Source: Dermacentor variabilis
Lineage: Eukaryota > Arthropoda > Arachnida > Ixodida > Ixodidae
Direction of reading: 5' to 3'
Length of the DNA stretch: 64,000 bases
NCBI RefSeq assembly: GCF_050947875.1
Contig: NC_134577.1
Coordinates: forward strand, 72,109,139 to 72,173,138
Below the pieces are notes generated by a model. That model was not told the origin of the DNA. It saw only the letters and a list, made by a program, of their open reading frames with translations, and made no database searches. Below are positions 45,956-56,899 of the stretch, piece by piece (position 1 is the first letter of the stretch; every line of letters begins with the position of its first letter). The translations under genes were made by a program, and so were the position numbers.

Positions 45956-46378
45956 CTCTCACGCGCCGGCCGAAGAAAAGTATCCTGCAGGTACGTAAAT
46001 GAACCTACGAAACTACGTACACATACTTTCACGCTGTCAACACCTGAAACTTTGGTAATTACGCGCGTGTTTGAGTACACCGCGTGCATGCGTCGTGTTT
46101 CAGCAACACGAACTCTCAACGTCGCGCGCTTTACGCCTTAAATACGCCTTGAATAATGGTCCTTTTCTCTATTTCTTCCCCAATTCCAACACGAAATTCT
46201 AAAGGCCAGTTACCGACTGACGAAGAAAGATCTCGATTGAAAAAACTGCTCCGCAGGGCTCGAACGAACTTTTCCGCGGATTTCTTCCCGTAGCGTGTTA
46301 GCCGTCGTCTGCTACAGCAGGCCCACCACCGGCGGCGCCACCGTCGAGGCCGCGCCGAGCGGAGGAGGAGGGAAGTGA

Positions 46379-46412
46379 ATGGCGCTACTTTGGGAGATTA
46401 AGGGGCTTTAGC
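46379..46412 (-). repeat. Right member of the dispersed inverted pair
   Basis: Partner of 44547-44580 on the opposite strand. Confidence 0.45.
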
Positions 46413-46512
46413 TGCGCCCCCTGAGAAGCGCCCCCCAGCGTTAAAAAGTGTATTTTTGCTGTCACGTGTGTTCTCTCAGCGGCCCCTTCTCTCGGTGTTC
46501 GCGGCACTCATG

Positions 46513-46534
46513 CTCTCTCTCTCTCTCTCTCTCT
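46513..46534. repeat. CT microsatellite
   Basis: Eleven uninterrupted CT units. Confidence 0.95.
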
Positions 46535-48669
46535 GTCTTGTAACGTAGTAGGTGAGTGGCATTTTTTTAAATATTTGCAAATTATCTTCCTTTTGCCGAT
46601 GGATTCGGGAGATTATTAGTGAAGTGGCTCGCAAAGACTTCCAAGGAATAAATCTAGTGCTTTACGACAAACTGTTCGCTATTGCCAATTGTGTAAACTA
46701 CTACAGTTGTCGTTTTGTCACGTGGTCGCCTCACAGGTTCATGTCATCCCATGTTATTCGCGCTTTAATTTGCTGCCGAAAACATGATACTTCATTTACG
46801 TAATTTTCTCACTGTCCATTTAACGACGACACCGTTTCCTCATGAGCTGGTCCATCAGCTGCAGCGCGCTTGCCGAAAGTAGCCAACATTGAGTGAGCTC
46901 GCCCGTATGTACTCAGCTTACTAAACTTTATCGCTATGTCCGTAATGGCGACTCAATTTACCACAAGGTATCTATGAAGTCAAAGCACGCGGACCGAAAA
47001 ATGCGTGATTCATTTGAGTAAGAGCACCGCGCAGTACACGTTTTATCTATGAACCACTCTGAAATAAGCAGATTCACGAGCTGGTGCCTTGTTTGTGAAG
47101 CGGTTCGGGCATTCAGCGACACATAAAAACTCTGTACCAAGCTTATGGGATGACGAGGCCGCGCTCGCCGAAGTGCGAACCCAAACACCGGTAGCCCAGG
47201 CTCCAATGGTTCCTACGACGGTGGTTGCTACAACGGGAAGCGACCGGCGACGTTGGAATCTCTCCGCTAGGGTAGAGATTGGCGCTGTTGTCGCGGGAGC
47301 AAACGTGAGGTTGTCTCGTCTACTAGTAAGTTACGCTTCTATAATACCGATAGAAGCACTCTTAGCGTGGGAGCACGCTTGCCATTCAGAAATAATTTAG
47401 ACAGTCTGCATATTGTCTGTAGACCATATATAAACTGCCCACAGACATTGTATACACTGCTTTATCTTTCTATAATTGTGTTTCTTTTCGTACACACAAG
47501 ATCAGCTTACTGTTCGTAGAGAAAAATTGGTAGCATGTTTGTTTTCGTTTTGTCGCAATATATTGACTACCTATGAAGAAAAGTCGATAAAATGTGTATT
47601 TTCACGTGTATTGTTGGCTCTAGCATGTTCATAGGTATTTTCTGTAGACATTTTATATATTATAATTCATAAGAAGTGTAAGATAATAAGTTCATAAACC
47701 GTCTGCTAGCCTGCGATGATTAGTTTGTAAAACGCTTATAGACGTCATAAACAACTATCTTCAAACTTTATGTGGATGCAAGTAAATTAACAATGTTGAC
47801 AAACTGCTCAGCGCAGGCAGCAGTATTTTGCATATATTGTGACCCTTTGCTATACACTAATGCTTAGGTAAAGTGCCTGGGTGCACGTGATGAGAATGAC
47901 AGAATACATGTAGAACGCCCTGGTGACAATCTTCTATGGTTCTTCCTCTGTCCAAGCTTCGCACGGAGGAGAAACTTCCCTCGAGCAGTGCCTCCTGCAC
48001 GACATTGCGGGCACAACGGCATCTTCCCGACCAGTTTAAGAACGGCCACTAGCAAGCCTCCGACACAGCGTTCTGGCGGCTGAGAAGGTGAGTCGGCAAT
48101 TGCTACTCGGATTTAACTTTGAAAAACAAAGTGCTGTATACTTGGGTGGCCTTTCAGAATCGCAATACAGTTGCTAGCCAAGCTATTTCTTTCAAGCCAC
48201 TGCGCTAAAAATTTCAGCTGCCCGTAATAAAATCACAAATTTTAGAGCGTTACCCTTATATAACTTGTCCATTGCAACCTTCACAATACACAACACACAA
48301 CGTATGGCACGGACAATCTGTCTCTTGTGGCGCGTTGCAAACGGTAGCGAAGTGTGGGGAGATTGCCTCGCCAGTCTGTATATTGCGAGAGAGAGCGTAT
48401 GGGTGAAGCGCCCGCGTGATTGACAGCAGCCCCCGCTGAAAGAACTCTCAGATGACGCGTGCTACTCTGGCGCCACCTTGTAGCCATCGTCGACGCACTA
48501 CGTATTTCATCTCGCGCTTGCGCAATACCCTCTTCCTCCGCATTCCTCCTCATGGTTCCGCTGCATCCTCTGTGCTCCGCATTCGCTCGTTCCTTCTTCG
48601 CTGTGCTCGTTCGCTCCGTTACTACGACGCTGACGCTCGCGAGCTCAGCCATTTCCTTTGGCTGTCACA
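46535..48669. other. No gene recognised; GC-rich repeat at right end
   Basis: 46.5-48.25 kb is AT-rich and featureless. 48281-48660 is GC-rich, with a 123-codon minus-strand frame. From memory it resembles a dispersed tick repeat (words such as CAATATACAGACTGGCGAGG), so I do not call the frame a gene. Confidence 0.45.
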
Positions 48670-49350
48670 ACTGTTCCCTAAAAATTGGGGCTCAGTTACT
48701 CAGATATCTATACAAAACTGGACCTAGTGATCTCATTGCTGCTTTTTGCCTCCGCCCAGTTCTGTGCGACTTGTCTTGTAAAGCGCTTGACAAGAAAAAC
48801 TTGTCACGTGAGGCTATTATGCAACACTTCTTATCACTCTAAGACAAGTACAACGTAACGTCCTCTTTTACGGGCGCCTCAAAGACGGCTAAGGCAGTCT
48901 CATGAGCTGCACATTGTCACTGCTATAATATTACAAAAACCCTGAATAGAAACTGCAGCATTTTCACTGTCGAAGCATATGGTTTGCGACTGACAGCGGA
49001 TCATATACGACAACATAGCATACAAAAAGCTATTATCTACATAGAAGCTCTACGTGTCGTAACTGAATTACCCGGGGAAACCTGGGGTATAACCCTGTTT
49101 TTAATCCGCTGCTCAAATTCATTTATGATGTCCACAATGAAGAACTTTTCCTCGTGATATGCTGGGTACCGGGGAATTGCGACATAACAGGAAACGAGGC
49201 TGCAGATCAGAATGCTAGAGAACCTTGTCAACGTGATGACATTGAAGTTACTGGGGTCCCCAGTCTATATATTAAACCTTCCGTCCGTAACAGGTTACGC
49301 CAGCACTGACAGCATCGTGGGATAAAGAAACTGAAAACAAGTTACATGCA

Positions 49351-49581
49351 ATGAAACCCAAATTCAGGAAAATTTTTCTAGCAAATGTCGCAAGACTAAC
49401 AGAAACTACAATGTGCAGGCTACGTATAGGACACACGTACGCAACACACCTTTACCTATTACCAGGCACACAACCACCTATATGTGGAAAATGTGGTGAA
49501 CAACTCGGTCCGGCAATCTTAATTGAATGTCCAAGACTTCACCATGCAAGATTACAGCCCTTTCAAGACATACACGCATAA
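49351..49581 (+). pseudogene. LINE ORF2 C-terminal remnant
   Basis: A 76-codon frame with CRLRIGHTYATH and the Cys finger CGKCGEQLGPAILIECPRLH, equivalent to CRLRIGHTHLTH...CEKCNEALTVMHILITCPH in the full-length LINE. It is cut by stops on both sides, and the upstream RNase H is in other frames. Confidence 0.75.
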
Positions 49582-49848
49582 TATACCATCCCACCTTGCA
49601 TTATTTTTATCCTATGACCCTATGTTTAGTGACAGCAGAGTTTTTAAATACCGTGCCAATGTCAATTTTTGAAGAATGTGTACTACAACGCAAACCACCA
49701 TGCTCCATCACAAACGTGAGAAGCCCGAGGAGTTCAATGCGTAGAGGTCACGCACCTTTTCGCAAGGTAAAAGTATTTTGCTGATGGCTTCGGGCCAAAA
49801 TTTATCGCTTAGAATTACTGAAAACTACAAATAATCTATGTAACAAAT

Positions 49849-49859
49849 ACATAGCATAT
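49849..49859 (+). repeat. Target-site duplication of RTE (3' side)
   Basis: ACATAGCATAT, repeated exactly at 51402-51412. Together they bound the minus-strand RTE element. Confidence 0.85.
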
Positions 49860-49921
49860 CATCATCATCCTCATCATCATCATCATCATATCATCATCAT
49901 ATCATCATCATATCATCATCA
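49860..49921. repeat. ATC trinucleotide tail of the RTE
   Basis: Repeated ATC with CTC and ATATC interruptions. It is the 3' tail of the minus-strand RTE and directly abuts its target duplication. Confidence 0.9.
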
Positions 49922-51390
49922 GCCCATTTTATGTCCACTGCAGGACGAAGGCCTCTCCCTGCGATCTCCAATGACCCCTGTCCTGCGCCAACCGATTCCA
50001 TCTAGCACCCGCAAATTTCCTAATTTCATCCGACCACCTAGCCATTGCCGTCTTCTACTGCGCTTTCCTTCTCTTGGTACCCATTCTGTCACCCTAATAG
50101 TCCAATGGTTATCTAATCTTCGCATTACATGACCCGAACAGCGCCATTTTTTTTCTTTTCATGTCTATTATAATATGGTCTATACCCATTTGCTCTCTAA
50201 TCCAAAGCGCTCTCTTTCTGTCTCTTAAGGGTATACCTAGCATTGTTCTTTCCATCACTCTTTGCGCGGTCCTTAACTTGTTCTCAAGCTTCTTTGTCAG
50301 TCTCCAAGTCTCTTCCCCGTATGTCAGCACCGGTAGAATGCACTGATTGCATACTTTCATTTTCAATGATAACGGTAAGCTCCCAGTCAGGAACTCACGA
50401 TGTCTGCTGTATGCAATGCAACCCATTTTCATACTTCTGTGAATTTCCTTCTCATGGTCAGGGTTCCCTGTGATTAATTGACCTAGATAAACATGCTCAT
50501 TCACAGACTCCAGAGGCTGATTTGCGATCTTGAACTCTTGTTCCGTTTCCCGGTTATTTATCACTATCTTTGTCTTCTGCGCACTAATCTTCAACCCCAC
50601 TCTTACACTCTCCCTGTTAAGGTCCTCAATCATTTGTTGTAACTCGTCCGCAGTGTTGCTGAATAGAACAATGTCATCGGCAAACCGAAAGTTGCTGAGG
50701 TATTCGCAGTCGATCCTTACTCCTAAACCTTCCCAGTTTAATAGCTTGAATATTTCTTCCAAGCACGCAGTGAATAGCATTGGAAAGATTGTGTCTCCTT
50801 TGCTGACCACTTTCTTTAAAGGTATCTTCCTACTTTTCTTGTGTAGAATTAAGGTGGCTGTGCAATCTCTGTAGATATTTTCGGGGGTATTTACCTAAGT
50901 TGTCTGTACTCCTTGATTGCACAATGCATTTATGAGTGCTTTTATCTCTACTGAATCAAATGCTCTTTCGTAATCTATGAAAGCCATATAGAGAGGCTTA
51001 GTTTATTCTGTGGATTTCTCGATAACCTGTTTAATGACATAGATGTGATCTATTGTTGAGTATCCCTTCCTGAAGCCAGCGTGTTCCCTTGGTTGACTAA
51101 AGGACACTGTTGCCCTTATTCTGGTGGCGATTATTTCGGTAAATATTTTATAGAATGCTGGGAGTAAGCTTATGGGCTGATAATGTTTTAGTTCTTTAAC
51201 CTCTCCCTTTTTGTGCATTAGTATAATGTTTGCATTCTTCCAGTTTTCTGGGACCCTTGCAGTCGATAGTCTCTTCATATAGAAAGCCGCCAGTTTTCCT
51301 AGCAGTATGTCTCCTCCATTTTTGATTAAACGGACTCTTATTCCATCCTCTCCTGTCGCTTTTCCCCGTTTCATGCCTTGCCATATGCTA
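49919..51390 (-). pseudogene. RTE reverse transcriptase remnant
   Basis: Minus-strand reading: GKATGEDGIRVRLIKNGGD, HKKGEVKELKHYQPISLLP and FRKGYSTIDHI (51380-51003). A stop follows, then AFIDYERAFDSV, another in-frame stop near 50895, and then a 233-codon stretch (50810-50109) with the active site FADDI, the finger-palm region and SAQKTKIV. After a frameshift near 50140 the C-terminus continues DNHWTIRVTEWVPREGKRSR (about 50110-50050). The catalytic residues remain, but two stops and a frameshift inactivate it. The N-terminal endonuclease was lost by 5' truncation. Confidence 0.88.
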
Positions 51391-51401
51391 TGTGTTGCAA
51401 C

Positions 51402-51412
51402 ACATAGCATAT
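51402..51412 (+). repeat. Target-site duplication of RTE (5' side)
   Basis: ACATAGCATAT, identical to 49849-49859. It is also one half of a 30-bp perfect palindrome (51383-51412) formed with the first bases of the element. Confidence 0.85.
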
Positions 51413-51700
51413 AACATATAAGAATCATCGCTCATTGTCACCGAAATCTCTAACCCACGAACAGATGAAATATCTGATATAACATTGCCAGCATTGTTTT
51501 GCTAGGCCTTTTACATCTTTTTAACTAGAAAATATCTGCCCCTTTATATAGCACACATCAACATGCTTACCACTCATGTCTGATTCTTCTGTTTATACTA
51601 TAAATTGTTGAATATATCTATAGATCTGGCGCTCTTTGGCCAAAGATGTTCTTGCGCCAATAAAATCCACCAATCATCGTGCTCACCACAGGAACGGGCG

Positions 51701-52658
51701 CCTAAGAGCTCCGCTCTAGTTTGGTTTCTTTGTTTACAACGCTTCTAATCGAGCAATCGACGTCAAAATTTTGTCAAGAATTGCACTGAACGGTACTGCG
51801 CTTCCAAACAAACATAAACTTGGTGCCAGAGTTACCTGCGTTTATTGGGTAGCATAAGTGATAACAGCGGTATGGACCTTTCGAAGACTTGCTTTAATTG
51901 ATTTTTTTCCAAGGGCAGAACTTACTCGAAACGCATTTACCTTGGCGTGCATATTTGCCTAAGCCTTCCACCCATTTCTGCCAAATGTTCTGGGAAACGT
52001 TATTTTTTGTTCTGCCTGGAAAGCAGGCTTAATTTTAAAACTCCTGTAAAACAATGGTAACGTGCGGGAGTTTATGCATACGTGTTTTATTGCGAAAGAC
52101 TCAATAAACACAATATCTTACAGCTTTGCTCACACATTAGATATGGCCTCGCCGTTACTATAACCAAGCACAAAGAAGCTGCATCATTCAGTTACCACAG
52201 GACACCAGGCCTACCTTATCTCGCACATAAAGAATCTGAAAAGAGGGTTCCCACAATAATTTGTAAGGTTCATAACTTATTCAGTAACGTTAAAATTTCT
52301 AGACACATAGCACATAATGTGCCTCCCATTTGTGTAAAGTATAGAGGTTGTGTAATATAACGTTCTGTCCGGAAAGTGGGAAACGTAGTTAAAAACGGGA
52401 CTGTGAGAAATGTGAAGACTTTCTTGAGAATTAGTTTAAGAAAGTTCAATTTAATCGACATGCAGGTTCGCCTTAGTAATCCACCCATTGTTGGGAAATT
52501 TGATGTTGATGGAATTCGTAGTCATGCCATGATTGTGTGCAGAACTTTGTGCCGCCCTAAACGTCCATCATTCATATTCTAGAGCGCTTGATGGCATAAT
52601 TTATTGCGAAGAAAGCGATCACACAAAACACTCATGCCCGCACGTGACCCATCACGTC
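51701..52658. other. No gene recognised
   Basis: Two short plus-strand frames (52082-52360 and 52376-52582) have no domain I can name. No RNA gene seen. Confidence 0.4.
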
Positions 52659-52784
52659 ATTTGAAGAGGTAGCTTAGCGCCAATAAAACCACGGACACAA
52701 GGAAGACAGACAAGGACAAGCGCTTGTCCTTGTCTGTCTTCCTTGTGTCCGTGGTTTTATTTGCGCTAAGCTACCTCTTCAAAT
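52659..52784. repeat. 126-bp near-perfect palindrome
   Basis: Two 63-bp arms (52659-52721 and 52722-52784) are reverse complements with a single mismatch (C/A, at 52682 and its partner) and no spacer; the centre is AAGCGCTT. It includes GGACACAAGGAAGACAGACA and its complement. It could be a head-to-head pair of repeat ends, a real cruciform-forming site, or a library/assembly artefact. Confidence 0.97.
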
Positions 52785-54982
52785 ATGGACGACCAACTAG
52801 CCCAACAGTCAACTCTTCTAGATGTCATTGTTCTATTCGCCAAATGTAAACTAACTTTGTGTTGCGTAGAGTTTACTCGGGGCACCTGCGTACATAGTCT
52901 AATATGTTCGAATAAAGCTTTCGAGCACATGTTTAAGAATTCTTTTTTTACAAAAGTTGTATTTATTGTGCAATAATTTCTCTTCCCACACAAGGTAACC
53001 TCAGTTTTCCATCCCTCAATTTCTTTAGCATTCTTAGTTACGTCAGGGTGGTGGCCCATTGTTTGAACCACTCGTAAAATACGCTCGTAACACACCGGAG
53101 TCCTTGCCTATGTAATTTATTGCAATAGCCACATAAACTCATGGATTCAATTTCAATTTTACCTGCACATCACTCATTACTTGGCCCTTAGTTTCATCTA
53201 ACAGCAGCAAGGTGCCTCGTTCAGTTCTCCGACGACACCAGGTGAACGTCCTATAACATGTAGAAATAACGAAAGAACTAGGCTCTAAGAAATATTTGTA
53301 ATGCTCATAATCAGGCTCGTTACGTTAGAATTTTGGTACGCATAACACTTAAGAGGAAGCTTTAGCTCACGGGATCCTATGTAACTACAAGGGAAAGGAG
53401 AAATCGTTTTACTACGCAACCATTGCATCAAATCTAATGATGCGTTCTAAAGATAATGCTTTATCAATTTATGAACTGTTGGGAGTGGACATTTATACTT
53501 GACAGGGACCTTGTTTTACTAATTTTCTGGAGAATAGCAAATTTTGTGAAAGCGAAACTACTACATTAGCAACTGTAGCTGAGCAGTGAAAAACAGGTAT
53601 GACAAATATTTTAATTGCATGTGAAAGTACGTCTAAAGCGGACAAAATTGATGAAGTAAAAATGGCTGTTGAATGCATCACCTATACCTGAGAATGACTT
53701 TGGCAAAACTTTTGCAATGCAGGGTATCAAATTCACCTAAATGATAAATTAATACATCAAATTTATTCACTTTGTATGTGTCATCGGATGCAGTTTGCAG
53801 AACTACGATGTGTGTTCCTGGTGCAAAATTAAGGATTTGTAAACCTCGTGCTTCTGTTGTTTTTCTTTCAAACTTACCGATTTTCTGGATTTTTTACAAG
53901 AATTTAAGGTCTGATTTAAAATACAGATTTACGGGGTCACTATAATTTGACCTGTCTCTTAAATGCTACCAGTTTCATTCAAATCGACAAAATCGTTGTC
54001 TTAAAAAAGCATTTCCGCATTTTACAAGTTTTTGAATATAGGTTTGTCTCGAGCTGAAGTTTCCACGTAAAACACCTCCATTTTTACCAAACGCAAAGCT
54101 TGGGTAACGCATAGTTGGCTCCTAATATTGAGAAGCGTTGCTTATTACGGTAGCGTGACACTTGGGAATGCTTGCTTAAAATTGTTTTTAGTTTAGCAAG
54201 ATCTGTATTTAATGCATACGCATTTAACCTCGCACACCAGCTTTCCATAGACGTCTGCCCATGTTTACTTCGTTTGGTCTTGACAGCATATGTATTTAAG
54301 TCTTTGCAGGGGGCTAACTTTTACGCCGCACGTAAAACACGCTCATAAAGCTTCAAAGCATAGGAATGCGTAATATTTTACAAATGCCGCCATTAGGCCA
54401 CATATTTGAAATTTTGCGTAGGCATTAGCCAAAACGTGCCACTTCTTTTTGCCAAATATAAACGAGGGTGCTTGTCCAATTCATCGAAGACACCGGAGTA
54501 ACTAACTATAAAAATTAGTACGACAAATGATAATAGTGAGAAGAGAAATTATTCGCGAAGCTTCTATTTGAGCCAGGATCACTAAACTTTCAGAGAAAAT
54601 TACGCTTAACAATTTCATTATGTTCATCAATCTTAAAGCGGTCTTTTGAGCAGTTGATTCAGAACTTTGGGAAATACAGAGAATAAAGATAGTAGGAAAC
54701 ACTGCAACGCTTGAGTCTATACCTTTTTGGAAAAGCTGTTTTAGGCGACAGAGTAGAAACATTTATCGTTCGCTGGGCACGACGTGTTTCGAACTTCAAC
54801 GAGATAAGAACAACATGCCTCGCATAGTTCACCAAGGGGACCAGCGAATGGCAACTGCCGTTGGAATGCGTAACAATCGGGAGAAAACGATTAATCAGTA
54901 ATTACTTTCAAAGCACATAATAAGCCAGACACTTCTAGGTATCGGTGCACCTCACCCACAGAGTGGTCACTTTCTTCTTTAA
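52785..54982. other. No gene recognised
   Basis: AT-rich, short frames, no domain. Nothing further seen up to the Gypsy element's target duplication at 54983-54986. Confidence 0.45.
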
Positions 54983-54986
54983 ATAT

Positions 54987-55137
54987 TTTCACAGTCGGTA
55001 ATGTGGGAAGAAGAGGATGCTTATGGTGACCTTGGAGACGACGAAGAAGAATTTAGCTTTATCGCTACTCTACGCTTGTTGGCTCAGCCAATAAAAGCCA
55101 TCTGTAAATAGATGCACGCTTCTTCCTTCCCGTAACA
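54987..55137 (+). repeat. 5' LTR, 151 bp
   Basis: It begins TTTCACAGTCGG, where the 3' LTR has TGTCACAGTCGG, so the canonical TG is mutated here. It ends CCCGTAACA. CCAATAAAAGCC near 55088 may hold the polyadenylation signal. Directly downstream, TGGTGGAGGTGCGGGGT (from about 55142) is a candidate primer-binding site. The LTR is unusually short. Confidence 0.93.
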
Positions 55138-55265
55138 TCATTGGTGGAGGTGCGGGGTAATCACTTGCGCAAGACGCAGCTCCGCAGCAGACGTAAGAAC
55201 AGAGCTCAAGCACGGCCCCGTCGTCGCCACCGACGGTCATCCTGGCCCAGCCTCGCGACCCTGGC

Positions 55266-56365
55266 ATGTTTTCTGGGATTGACAACGTTGACGTCGATGG
55301 CTGGTTGCAGAATTACGAAGGGGTCAGCGCACACAACAGGTAGAATAACACGCTTATTCTTGCCAATATAATATTCTACCTCAAGAAAACAGCACGGGTC
55401 TGGTTTGAAACACACGAAGAAGAGATTACGAGATAGGGCCAGGGCAAACAGAAGCTTAGAGATTCGGCAATCCCGTCGGCCGCCAACGTCCTGCGAAGAA
55501 GGACCTTGGGACCCGGGTACAGACGTCCAATGAACCTTACATGGCGTATATCCAGGACGTCCTCGCTCTTTACCGCAAAGTGGATAACCATATGGCAGAG
55601 GCAGACAAGGTCGGCCACGTTTTAAAAGGCATCGCGGACGGCGCGTTTAACCTGCTTGTTTACAAGAACATAACAACTGTCAATGAGATCATTAACGAAT
55701 GTCGTCGCTTTGAAGACGCGAAGAGTCACCGCATAGTTCAACAGTTTACGCGTCTACCAAATACAGCAGCTTCATCGACGTGCGAAGACATTTTTCCACC
55801 GCGTGAGTCCACCTCTTGCGAGAACGTCGTACGTATCATTCGGCGAGAAATCGAACCAGTGTCTCCTGCCACGCCAGTGACGCAGTGCTCTGACAATTGC
55901 CGGCCGTTTGTGTCTCTCATTCAGTCGGTCATTCGCCAAGAACTTGCCGATGTGGGTCTTCCGTCCATCTGATCCGCCAGCCGTCCTGACTTTGCTTCGT
56001 CTGTTGCCTTTGCCCCTGTTCACCGCAGCCAATACGGTCCATATCCGAGCTATCGCAACCCGGCCGAATAGCGCACACATGACAATAGACCCATCTGCTT
56101 TTACTGTGAACGCGTGGGCTACATCTCTCGCCACTCTGGAAGTTCCTGGCCAGCCCACTCTCGAACAAGCTTTACCGCCTACGGCCGCTCCTCACTGAAT
56201 CCTCGCCCACCATCACTCTCCACCGAGATTGAAGACGCACTTGAGAAAGCTCGAGCCACAGCGACCAGCCGCTCGCCATCACCACATAGTCGCCGCTCCC
56301 GTTCGCCCCAGCTGCGACGCTCTCCATTCCCAGCTTACCGTCGCCGCTCGCCGACGGGAAACTAA
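55266..56365 (+). pseudogene. Gypsy gag remnant
   Basis: The capsid start is readable from ATG 55266 (MFSGIDNVDVDGWLQNYEGV), but it is broken by stops after 25 and 57 codons. A shifted frame (55541-55972) has the capsid C-terminal part: YIQDVLALYRKVDNHMAEAD, KGIADGAFNLLVY. A further shift carries the former zinc knuckle ICFYCERVGYISRH (about 56090-56130; its last Cys is displaced) and a Ser/Arg/Pro-rich tail (56200-56360). Gag would assemble the intracellular particle. It is non-functional. Confidence 0.8.
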
Positions 56366-56454
56366 CTGGGACAGCTCCTGGAGGTGACGCTGCTCTAGAA
56401 CCCCGACCTGAAATTCCTCTGCTGACCCTGCCTACTAATCGGAACCTTCCGGAC

Positions 56455-56895
56455 GTGGACGTAGATGGTTTGCCCGTTACAGCACTCATCGACACTGGAG
56501 CCCAAGTTTCCATAAGTGCGGAGCTTCGAACGCGCTTGAAGAAAGTACTTACTCCTGCTCCGACACGACTGCTCCAGGTCGCCTACAGTGGAACTCCGGC
56601 TGCGCTTGGAATGTGTACTGCTTGTGTCAGTGTCGCCGGTCGCCACACGTCCGTTTTGTTTAGTGTGCTCGAACGTTGCCCTCACAACGTGATCCTCGGA
56701 CTCGACTTTTTGGCCGCCCATTCTGCTCTGATTGATCGTTCCGCCGGAGTTGTACAAATTGACCTACCCCTACCTGTTCCCGTTCACCTTCCTGCTCAAG
56801 CCCCAACTCAGCTTTGTTCCGCGGATTTTATACGCCCGCCATCTCTTGCAGCAACCTGCATCCCTGTTTTAGCCTGCCCACCAGTACCTAACTGA
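56455..56895 (+). pseudogene. Gypsy aspartic protease remnant
   Basis: The retropepsin motif ALIDTGAQVSIS lies near residue 10, and the later flap-end motif VILGLDFLAAHS is in place, so the catalytic Asp-Thr-Gly is preserved. It would process Gag and Pol. The reading enters from upstream (LLTLPTNRNLPDVDVDG) and ends at a stop at 56893. Pol continues only in another frame, so the mature polyprotein cannot form. Confidence 0.82.
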
Positions 56896-56899
56896 GACT

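Larger units (their letters stand above)
49860..51401 (-). mobile_element. RTE-type LINE, 5'-truncated
   Basis: A minus-strand RTE (BovB-related) retrotransposon fragment. The ORF2 RT half is followed directly by a very short 3' UTR (GACATAAAATGGGC...) and a (GAT)n tail, as typical of RTE. Flanking 11-bp duplications define it as 1,542 bp. It interrupts the older plus-strand LINE. Confidence 0.9.
48670..51700 (+). mobile_element. Degenerate I-type LINE fragment, split by an RTE
   Basis: The plus-strand remains match the C-terminal half of the LINE at 34.7-40.4 kb. There is an RNase H opening (DKYNVTSS, about 48842), then VICWVPGNCDITGNEAADQN (about 49155-49215), the finger region MCRLRIGHTYATHLYLLPG and CGKCGEQLGPAILIECPR (49400-49540), then a 3' UTR. 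The RTE at 49860-51401 sits inside this 3' UTR. The terminal motif CTGGCGC...TTGCGCCAATAAAA resumes at about 51630-51690. The 5' part (endonuclease, RT) is missing. Extending it past the RTE is inference from the matching 3' end. Confidence 0.65.

Noticed and set aside
48281..48652. 123-codon minus-strand frame
   Set aside because: Lies in a GC-rich block I remember as a dispersed tick repeat. No domain.
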